From: VRUE01 sp963714155
GTDB lineage: Bacteria; Actinomycetota; Thermoleophilia; Solirubrobacterales; 70-9
DNA: 64,000 bases
Assembly (NCBI GenBank): GCA_963714155.1
Contig: OY970236.1
Coordinates: forward strand, 496,001 to 560,000
Direction of reading: 5' to 3'
Shown here: piece after piece, positions 47,842 through 53,983 of the stretch
How the letters are laid out: every line of letters begins with the position of its first letter
How positions within the stretch are numbered: position 1 is the stretch's first letter
Notes under the pieces: model-generated
The model's input: only the letters and a program-made list of their open reading frames with translations
Databases searched by the model: none
What the model was told of the DNA's origin: nothing
Made by a program: the position numbers and the translations under genes

Positions 47842-49132
47842 AGTTGCTCTTTGGGGAGGCGGTGGTCTCGCCGCCTCCCCGGCGTTCGCGCTGGAGCCGC
47901 TGCTTCCACGGCAGTACCGGCATGCCCCAGCGGGCGCACCCCAGAGCTTCCGCTTGGGGCAACAGCCGCCACCCGCGCCGTCCTTCGCCGCTCGGCATCG
48001 CTGCCGCGAGCTGCCAGACCGTTGGGGGATATCCGCCTTCCTTCGCCATCTCTCGCAGGATCGGCCAGCTCTTGGCGGTCGCCATCGCCTTCTCGGCTTC
48101 GGCTTCAGCCCCGCCGTCCCCGTTCCTGCGGGCTTCTCCCCACTGCCGGAACCAGAGGCAGGAGACGATGCCGGTTACGGAGGCACCCACTTGGTAGCGG
48201 TTGGTGGTGAGGCCTTCGTCGGGGATCCGTGACGGCTTGAAGCCACTGGGCACGGGGATTCCCTTCAGCATTTCGCGCACCGCGGCGTCGTGGTCAGCGG
48301 CTTTGACGACCTTCGCCGGCATCGCGTCGAGCCAGGTCTGCGAATCCACCCGGCTGAGCCAGCCGAGCCGTTCTTCGAAGGCGGCAAGGTCGGAGACCCA
48401 GGCACGCAATTGGAGTGTGTAACCGCCTTCGTGCCAGATCGCGACCATCTGGCGATCGCCCGGCCCACCCCAGCCGATGCGTATTTTCCCGGTCTTCGTT
48501 CCGATGTAAGCCGTTTCCGCCCTGGTGTTGACGAGGGCGGTCGTGTCGAGCACAGGGACTTTGATCGGGTGGCGAACGATCGGGCCCCCGAACCCCAGCT
48601 GGCCGGGAAACCAGCTCAGTTCCACTTTGCGCTGCCTGACGGCCTTCGGAGCCATCCCGGTCACCTTGCCGTTGGCCGAGATCCGGGTGCTTTCGCTGGG
48701 GATTGCCGGCCCGGTGACGAATTCCATCGACCCTGTGCCCCAAGTGCTGCGAGCCATGTAGGTGCCTTCTCCCGACTCAGTGACGTTCTCGACCCGCCAG
48801 CCGGGGCCTTCGAGCAGCAGCAGCGGCGTCGACTCGGCGAAGCGGACGAGCTCGGCGCCGTAGGCGCGCGAGGGATGATTGGAGCCGCTGCCGGCCAGGA
48901 AGAGGACGGCGACGAGGACGGCCGCGAGCGCTGCTGGGCCGAGCGCGAGCACGAAGCGCCGCCGACGCCGAGCGCGCGGGTGCGCCGGTTCGAGCTCGAC
49001 GGGCGCGGAGAAGTCGGCCTCCAGGTCGGCGAGCAGGTCGGCTTCCATCGCCTCGAGGTCGAGTCCGTCGAGCCGGCCACGGCCGACCGGGTTGGCGGCG
49101 CTAAGCGCCCCTTCCATCTCACGCGTCTTCAT
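47831..49132 (-). CDS. membrane-anchored anti-sigma-like partner protein
   Basis: A 433-aa protein encoded immediately after an ECF sigma factor (ATGA overlap). An acidic N-terminal cytoplasmic part (DGLDLEAMEADLLADLEADF) of about 55 residues is followed by one TM helix (RFVLALGPAALAAVLVAVLF) and a large extracytoplasmic region (VRFAESTPLLLLEGPGWRVE, WGGPGDRQMVAIWHEGGYTL, AFEERLGWLSRVDSQTWLD). The topology and gene pairing fit a transmembrane anti-sigma factor, although no zinc HCC motif is visible in the N-terminus. Confidence 0.75.
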   Translation of the reverse strand: MKTREMEGALSAANPVGRGRLDGLDLEAMEADLLADLEADFSAPVELEPAHPRARRRRRFVLALGPAALAAVLVAVLFLAGSGSNHPSRAYGAELVRFAESTPLLLLEGPGWRVENVTESGEGTYMARSTWGTGSMEFVTGPAIPSESTRISANGKVTGMAPKAVRQRKVELSWFPGQLGFGGPIVRHPIKVPVLDTTALVNTRAETAYIGTKTGKIRIGWGGPGDRQMVAIWHEGGYTLQLRAWVSDLAAFEERLGWLSRVDSQTWLDAMPAKVVKAADHDAAVREMLKGIPVPSGFKPSRIPDEGLTTNRYQVGASVTGIVSCLWFRQWGEARRNGDGGAEAEAEKAMATAKSWPILREMAKEGGYPPTVWQLAAAMPSGEGRRGWRLLPQAEALGCARWGMPVLPWKQRLQRERRGGGETTASPKSNFSR

Positions 49133-49710
49133 CTTGCTTCCTCCAGGTCGAGTTCCGAGCCATGGCTTCCCGCCGACTCGCGTTGCGCCAGCAAGGTCCG
49201 TAGCCGGCGCCGAGCGCGGTGCAGGCGGCTGCGGGCGGCGAGCGAGGAGATCCCGAGCACCTTCGCCGCCTCCCCCGGCGAGAGCTCCTCCCAGGAGACG
49301 AGCAGCAGCAGCTCACGATCGTCGTCGCCGAGCTCGCCCATCGCCCGCAGGACCTCCGCCCCCTCGCCCGCCGGTGCGGCTTGGCTCGCGAGCTCGGTCC
49401 GCATCGACTCGGCGAGGCGCTGCCCCAGCCGGGTCCGTCGCCGCTCGGCCCGGTGCAGGTTGGCGATCACCCTGCGGGCGACCGCGTAGAGCCAGAGCCT
49501 GCTCCCATCGCCGACCGGCACCTGATCGAGCCGCCGCCAGGCGACCAAAAAAGTCTCGGCGACGACATCGGCCGCATCCTCGGGGTCCCCGACGCGCCGC
49601 AGCGCATAAGCGAGGATCGCCCGTCCCTGATCGCGATAGAGCCGCCCGTAGCGAACCTGGGCAAGCTCTCGGTCTAGCGCCCCCTTCTTCTCAATCTGCC
49701 CCGCGGCCAT
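49129..49710 (-). CDS. ECF-type RNA polymerase sigma factor
   Basis: A 193-aa ECF sigma factor. Region 2: RYGRLYRDQGRAILAYALRR, VGDPEDAADVVAETFLVAWR and SRLWLYAVARRVIANLHRAE; region 4: LLLVSWEELSPGEAAKVLGI, SSLAARSRLHRARRRLRTLL. It is cotranscribed with the downstream membrane protein, which would sequester it until an envelope signal is sensed. No target promoter can be deduced from the window. Confidence 0.95.
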   Translation of the reverse strand: MAAGQIEKKGALDRELAQVRYGRLYRDQGRAILAYALRRVGDPEDAADVVAETFLVAWRRLDQVPVGDGSRLWLYAVARRVIANLHRAERRRTRLGQRLAESMRTELASQAAPAGEGAEVLRAMGELGDDDRELLLLVSWEELSPGEAAKVLGISSLAARSRLHRARRRLRTLLAQRESAGSHGSELDLEEAR

Positions 49711-49776
49711 CTACCTCTATATGTCCGCTCCGGCCTCGGCGTTGCACCGAGCGAGATTCGCAGTAGCGTCCGCTCG

Positions 49777-50640
49777 ATGCGCGTTGCCACCTGGAACGTG
49801 AACTCGCTGAAGCAGCGGCTGCCGCGAGTGCTCCCCTGGCTGGACGAGCGGAACCCGGACGTGGTCTGCCTGCAGGAGACGAAGCTCGCCGACGACGCTT
49901 TGCTCGATCTGCTCGGCGATGAGCTGACGAACCGCGGCTACGAGGTCGCCGTGCACGGAGAGGCGAGCTGGAACGGCGTCGCGATCCTCTCGCGCGTCGG
50001 CTTGGAGGACGTCGCTCCGGGCCTCGTCGACGCGCCCGGTTTCCCGCACCCGGAGGCGCGGGCGCTGGCGGCCACCTGCGGCGGCATCCGCGTGCACTCG
50101 GTCTACGTGCCGAACGGGCGCGAGCCTGGCTCGGAGCACTACGAGTACAAGCTCGCCTGGTTGGCGGCACTGCGAGACGCGGTGGCCGCGGGGCCCGAGG
50201 CAGCGGTCGTCTGCGGTGACGTGAATATCGCCCCGACCGACGAGGACGTCTTCGATCCCGAGGCCTATGCGGGGCAGACACACGTGACGCCGCCGGAGCG
50301 CGCCGCGCTGGCGGAGCTGCAGGCACTGGGACTGCGCGACGTGGTCCGCGACCGCTGGCCGGAGGAGCGGGTCTTCACTTACTGGGACTACCGAGCCGGG
50401 ATGTTCCACCGGGACTTGGGGATGCGGATCGACCTGATCCTCGCCGGTGCGCCAGTAGCCGAGCGGGTCCGCGCCGCCTGGGTCGACCGGCAGGCGCGCA
50501 AGGGCAAAGGCCCAAGCGACCACGCGCCGGTAATCGTCGACCTCGATGAGGCCCCCGACGGCGACATCGGTCCCCTCGTGCCGCCGCCATCGGCGCCGGT
50601 CACGAAGCGGGGCGCGGTCAAGCTGCCGCAGTCGCCCTAA
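49777..50640 (+). CDS. xthA: exodeoxyribonuclease III (AP endonuclease)
   Basis: A 287-aa EEP-family nuclease for repair of abasic sites and 3' ends. MRVATWNVNSLKQRLPRVLP, then VVCLQETKLADDAL (metal-binding Glu), SVYVPNGREPGSEHYEYKLA, GDVNIAPTDEDVFDPEAYAG, and GMRIDLILAG with GPSDHAPVIVDLD at the end carry the expected active-site residues. A TAGCGT -10 box ends 7 nt before the ATG and no ribosome site is visible, so the mRNA is probably leaderless. Confidence 0.96.
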   Translation: MRVATWNVNSLKQRLPRVLPWLDERNPDVVCLQETKLADDALLDLLGDELTNRGYEVAVHGEASWNGVAILSRVGLEDVAPGLVDAPGFPHPEARALAATCGGIRVHSVYVPNGREPGSEHYEYKLAWLAALRDAVAAGPEAAVVCGDVNIAPTDEDVFDPEAYAGQTHVTPPERAALAELQALGLRDVVRDRWPEERVFTYWDYRAGMFHRDLGMRIDLILAGAPVAERVRAAWVDRQARKGKGPSDHAPVIVDLDEAPDGDIGPLVPPPSAPVTKRGAVKLPQSP

Positions 50641-50656
50641 GCGGTACCGTCGCCTC

Positions 50657-51046
50657 ATGTCCGAGTGGGACGACGTGCGCCGGATCGCCCTGGCCCTACC
50701 CGAGACCAGCGAGCGCCCGGCGTACGGCAACACCGCCTGGCGGGTCCGGGACAAGATCTTCGTCTGGGAACGCCCCCTCCGCGCCAAGGAAGCAAGCGAC
50801 CTCGGCGACCGCGCGCCCTCAGGCCCGATCCTGGCGGTCCGGGTCGAGGACCTGGGCGTGAAGGAGGCCCTGCTCCAAGCCAACCCCGAGACCTTCTTCA
50901 CCACCCCGCACTTCGACAACTACGCCAGCGTCCTCATCCGCCTCGACCGGATCTCAATCGAGGAGCTGAGCGAGCTGATCGTCGAAGCTTGGCTCTGCAG
51001 GGCCCCGAAACGACTCGCCGAGGAGTACCTCGAGAACGAGGGGTGA
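50657..51046 (+). CDS. MmcQ/YjbR-family protein
   Basis: A 129-aa double-wing DNA-binding-like protein. EWDDVRRIALALPETSERPA, then YGNTAWRVRDKIFVWERPLR, FTTPHFDNYASVLIRLDRIS and ELIVEAWLCRAPKRLAEEYL carry the family pattern. TACCGT (50645-50650) lies 6 nt before the ATG, a likely leaderless start, although transcription from the xthA promoter 17 bp upstream is also possible. Function not established. Confidence 0.9.
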   Translation: MSEWDDVRRIALALPETSERPAYGNTAWRVRDKIFVWERPLRAKEASDLGDRAPSGPILAVRVEDLGVKEALLQANPETFFTTPHFDNYASVLIRLDRISIEELSELIVEAWLCRAPKRLAEEYLENEG

Positions 51047-51055
51047 AGGCCGCGA

Positions 51056-51535
51056 TCAGAGCGTGCGCTTAACCGAGTTCTTGTTGCCACCGATGATGCA
51101 GCTGGCGGCTTCCTTGAAAGAGGCGCTGATCGTGATCGAGAGGACTTCCTTGGTTATCTTGCCTCGCAGCAGCAGGCTCCGCTTCTTGCCGTGGGAGTCG
51201 GTCACGATCACGTCCGCGTCGAATTCCTGTTTGCTCACGGGGATCGAGGAGTTGACCGGGTAGGTCGCATCGACGAAGTTGAGTTCGCCTTCTTCGCAGG
51301 CGCCTTTCACGGTCGCGACCACCTTCAGCTTCTTGCCGTCGAAGCTGGCACTCAGCGGCAGGCTCTTGTCGCTGAACTTCCAAGGCGCTTTGGCGGTCGG
51401 CTTGGCGTTCAGCTTGCAGGCGCGGGTTTTGCAGGTCGCCGAGGCAGAAGCCGTGCTGGGGGACGCGCTGGCCACTGCCCCGACCGGTACGGCAAAGGCA
51501 ACGAGTGCACCACAGACAGTCAATAGAACTCTCAA
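51056..51535 (-). CDS. secreted protein of unknown function
   Basis: A 159-aa exported protein from a TTG start at 51535 with AGGAG five bases upstream. Signal VLLTVCGALVAFAVPVGAVA and SASP, then TCKTRACKLNAKPTAKAPWK, LPLSASFDGKKLKVVATVKG and KKRSLLLRGKITKEVLSITI, with a beta-sandwich-like pattern. Four cysteines (TC, AC, AC, SC). It lies at the edge of the tRNA-like repeat, just outside the island. No family recognised. Confidence 0.65.
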   Translation of the reverse strand: MRVLLTVCGALVAFAVPVGAVASASPSTASASATCKTRACKLNAKPTAKAPWKFSDKSLPLSASFDGKKLKVVATVKGACEEGELNFVDATYPVNSSIPVSKQEFDADVIVTDSHGKKRSLLLRGKITKEVLSITISASFKEAASCIIGGNKNSVKRTL

Positions 51536-51651
51536 CTCTTCTCCTCTTCGACGGGACCGAGACGGCGCACCCTCCACGCCCTTTACGGAACCTACTTGTT
51601 CCATTCGATCTTCGGTCGACGTAGACGTCGAACGTCGAGCTTTTCTTTAGA

Positions 51652-51694
51652 TGGAGCGAGGCGGATTCGAACCCGCCGACCTCCTGGGTGCGAT
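51652..51694 (-). repeat. tRNA 3'-half-like direct repeat, left copy
   Basis: On the minus strand: GGAGGTC variable loop, T-arm GGCGG-GTTCGAAT-CCGCC (one extra G in the loop compared with the right copy) and acceptor strand TCGCTCC followed by A. No anticodon arm or 5' half can be found upstream, so this is a remnant or attachment site and not a tRNA gene. Confidence 0.65.
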
Positions 51695-51783
51695 TCAGGC
51701 TGACGAAATCTGGGCTGCTGCTCTAGAAGACCGTCATTAGCAGGTAATTAGCTGGACTCAGCGCCCGCTCAGTGTGCAGGCGT

Positions 51784-51815
51784 ATTGCCGCGGATACGCA
51801 GGGATATGCGGCAAT
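51784..51815. promoter_or_regulatory. inverted repeat upstream of abiEi, operator candidate
   Basis: Perfect 8-bp arms ATTGCCGC and GCGGCAAT, 16 nt apart, about 110 bp before the antitoxin start. AbiEi antitoxins bind inverted repeats before their own operon, so this is a candidate site; it could equally be an arm-type recombinase site. Confidence 0.35.
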
Positions 51816-51826
51816 TATGCAGGGAG

Positions 51827-51875
51827 TCGGGCACTCTTGGCGAGAAGTGCCCGAAATTTTCGCAGGGCGGTTGGA
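51827..51875. repeat. structured repeat, copy 1
   Basis: Hairpin TCGGGCACT / AGTGCCCGA (9 bp, 10-nt loop containing TGGCGAGA), followed by GAAAT and GGCGGTTGGA (51866-51875). Homologous blocks lie at 57104-57153 and 57361-57407. Compared with the third copy the stem carries compensated changes. Confidence 0.65.
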
Positions 51876-51913
51876 AACGCCGTGAAAGGTCTCAATGTCC
51901 GCGAAACCCAAGC

Positions 51914-51925
51914 TATACTTTGCCT
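51914..51925 (+). promoter_or_regulatory. abiE promoter, leaderless
   Basis: -10 TATACT (51914-51919) followed by 6 nt and the ATG at 51926. No ribosome site and no convincing -35. Transcription would begin at or within a base or two of the start codon. Confidence 0.6.
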
Positions 51926-52516
51926 ATGCATGACCGACCCGATATGCGGGGGCTTGAGGCGACCGCCTACTCCCAGCACGGCTACTTCACCACGAGCCAG
52001 GCCCGTGAGCGTGGACTCAGCAGCCAGCTTCTGAGTCACTACGTGCGCGGAAACCGGTTCGAGCGGGTGCGGCGCGGGCTCTATCGCCTGCCCGGTTTTC
52101 CTCGCCCGGAAGACGACGAGATGCGGGAGAAGTGGATGGCGGTCGGCGCCGAGAAGGCCGTCCTCTCGCACCAAAGCGCGCTCGCCCTCCTCGATCTCAG
52201 CGACAATATTCCCAATGCGGTCCATCTGCTCCTCGGACGCCGATATCGGGGCCTGCGCCGCCCCTCCGGCGTCGTTATCCACACCCGCCCCGACGAGGAA
52301 GAGGTCGATACGGTCTGGCGCGAAGGGCTCCGCCTAACCGCCCCGGCGCGAACGCTCGTCGACGTAGCCGGGGAAATTCAGCCCGAGCAGCTGGAAATGG
52401 CCGTGCGGCAAGCACTTGGCCGCGGGCTGCTCACGGCGCGGGAACTCGAGGGGGAGGCACGACGACGCGGCCGCCACGACACGGTGAGCGCCGCCCTCAC
52501 GGCGGTGACCTCGTGA
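51926..52516 (+). CDS. AbiEi-family antitoxin (type IV toxin-antitoxin)
   Basis: A 196-aa antitoxin and repressor. The N-terminal winged-helix antitoxin_4 domain is LEATAYSQHGYFTTSQARER, GLSSQLLSHYVRGNRFERVR, then RGLYRLPGFP. The C-terminal domain has LSHQSALALLDLSDNIPNAV, GLRLTAPARTLVDVAGEIQP and the final helix QALGRGLLTARELEGEARRR. It neutralises the AbiEii nucleotidyltransferase by controlling its modification, and represses the operon. The downstream toxin starts inside its stop codon (GTGA), the standard AbiE arrangement. The promoter is leaderless. Confidence 0.93.
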   Translation: MHDRPDMRGLEATAYSQHGYFTTSQARERGLSSQLLSHYVRGNRFERVRRGLYRLPGFPRPEDDEMREKWMAVGAEKAVLSHQSALALLDLSDNIPNAVHLLLGRRYRGLRRPSGVVIHTRPDEEEVDTVWREGLRLTAPARTLVDVAGEIQPEQLEMAVRQALGRGLLTARELEGEARRRGRHDTVSAALTAVTS

Positions 52517-53415
52517 GATACGAGAGCGCCGCCGCGTTTCGCATGGCGTTGGAGCAGCGTATGAAGACCGAGGCCGAGCGGACCGGATTCAACCTCGCAC
52601 GACTTCGCAAGCGAGTCGCTTTCGAACTGTTCCTACGCCGCCTCGCCCAGGTGGCGCCGGATCGCTGGGTTCTGAAGGGTGCCTTGGCGCTTGACTTCCG
52701 CTTGGGCGGAGCTTCGCGCTCGACCAAAGACATCGACCTCGGGCGCGACGACGACGAGGAGGCCGCGATCGAGGACATCGCCGCGGCGCAGCGACTCCGC
52801 CTCGATGACTTCTTCACCTTCACGGCAAGCAGAACCGACGCGTTCGACGAGGTCGATGAGTTTCAGGCCATTCGCTTTCACGTACGCGCCGAGTTGGCGG
52901 AGCGCGTCTTCGAGCAGTTCATCGTGGATATCGGCTTCTCGAAATCAGCCGGCTCGGAGCCAGACAGAGTGCGCACGTCGGACTTTCTCTCCTTCGCGGG
53001 CATCGAGCCGCTGGAGCTTCCCGCGATACCGCTTGCCCAGCACCTGGCCGAGAAGGTCCACGCTTACACGCGGAGCTATGGCACGGCGGGCAGGACCAGC
53101 ACGCGGCCCAAGGACCTGATCGACATCGTGCTCATCGCGGACTCACAGTCGCTCGAAGCAGCGGCAGTGCGAGAGGCGCTGAAACACACCTTCGAGACCC
53201 GCGCCCGCCAAGCGCTTCCGGGAAGTCTGCCCGCCCCACCGCTTGAGTGGGCTCCGGACTATGCGCGCCTCGCCGAGGAGGTTGGTCTCGAGCCCGACCT
53301 GGCAGCGGCGTTCGATCGCGCCGCAACCTTCCTCGATCCCGTGCTCTCCGGCGAGACACAGGGGAGCTGGGACGCAGCAGTCAGCCAATGGGCCGTGTCG
53401 GACGACACGCGGTAA
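52513..53415 (+). CDS. AbiEii/AbiGii-family nucleotidyltransferase toxin
   Basis: A 300-aa toxin of the DUF1814/AbiEii nucleotidyltransferase group, which modifies tRNA 3' ends or other targets. The core motif is DRWVLKGALALDFRLGGASR, STKDIDLGRDDDEEAAIEDI (metal-binding D-x-D), then FIVDIGFSKSAGSEPDRVRT, the ELPAIPLAQHLAEKVHAYTR helix and RPKDLIDIVLIADSQSLEAA. GTG start overlaps the antitoxin stop. AbiE systems block phage growth or stabilise elements; here the pair sits in an island between tRNA-like repeats. All family motifs seem intact. Confidence 0.93.
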   Translation: MRYESAAAFRMALEQRMKTEAERTGFNLARLRKRVAFELFLRRLAQVAPDRWVLKGALALDFRLGGASRSTKDIDLGRDDDEEAAIEDIAAAQRLRLDDFFTFTASRTDAFDEVDEFQAIRFHVRAELAERVFEQFIVDIGFSKSAGSEPDRVRTSDFLSFAGIEPLELPAIPLAQHLAEKVHAYTRSYGTAGRTSTRPKDLIDIVLIADSQSLEAAAVREALKHTFETRARQALPGSLPAPPLEWAPDYARLAEEVGLEPDLAAAFDRAATFLDPVLSGETQGSWDAAVSQWAVSDDTR

Positions 53416-53450
53416 CTTCCGGACGCTATTCGCCGACGGGAGGAGAGTTC

Positions 53451-53834
53451 ATGCGAAGAGTAGCCGTGCTGGCCTGCCTACTTGCTTGCGCAAGTTCTTG
53501 TTCAATGTCGGTTCAAGCTGACGCGAGCAAGATCCGGACTGTACGAACGTGCCCCAACGTGGTGACCAAGAAGATCACGGGACGAGACGTGGAAGTCTCT
53601 GCCGGATTCGGCTGTTCAGGTGCGCGGAAGGTTATGAAGAAGTACTTCCACCTCGTGGTCGACACCGGACAGACGGCAGGCGGCTGTGCTCAGAAAAGGA
53701 GCACGAAAGGCTGCAAGATCACGAGATACCGCTGCTTCACGAAGTACGTATACGCAACCAACGAACTAAAAGGCCACTGCAATGGCCCGAAAGGGATCGT
53801 CCGATTCACTGAGGCCGACCGTGGCCCCAACTGA
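53451..53834 (+). CDS. small cysteine-rich secreted protein of the island
   Basis: A 127-aa exported protein. Signal RRVAVLACLLACASSC, possibly a lipobox (ASSC), then a basic mature domain with six cysteines after the signal: VRTCPN, GFGCSG, GGCAQK, KGCKI, YRCFTK and GHCNGP. This could form three disulfides. Strong GGAGGAGAG ribosome site before the ATG. GC is lower than the genome average. No family recognised. It lies between the AbiE toxin and the CHAT protein, so a role as phage-interface or substrate protein is possible but unproven. Confidence 0.75.
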   Translation: MRRVAVLACLLACASSCSMSVQADASKIRTVRTCPNVVTKKITGRDVEVSAGFGCSGARKVMKKYFHLVVDTGQTAGGCAQKRSTKGCKITRYRCFTKYVYATNELKGHCNGPKGIVRFTEADRGPN

Positions 53835-53983
53835 TGGACGCCATCGTTCTCGGGGGGATCGGCTCGTGGTCCGACCGCCGCTCCGGCGCTGTGGGCGCCG
53901 GCGTCGGCGTGGAAGACGTAGAGGCCCTTAGCCCGCCTGATCGTTTCGGCACTTCGGGTCGATCGCGCGCCTAGGATGTGGCG

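Noticed and set aside
53834..53974. 46-codon frame overlapping the stop of the Cys-rich protein (TGATG)
   Set aside because: Composition is plain Gly/Ser/Arg with no hydrophobic core or motif, and it runs over the probable promoter of the CHAT gene; possible but not supportable.
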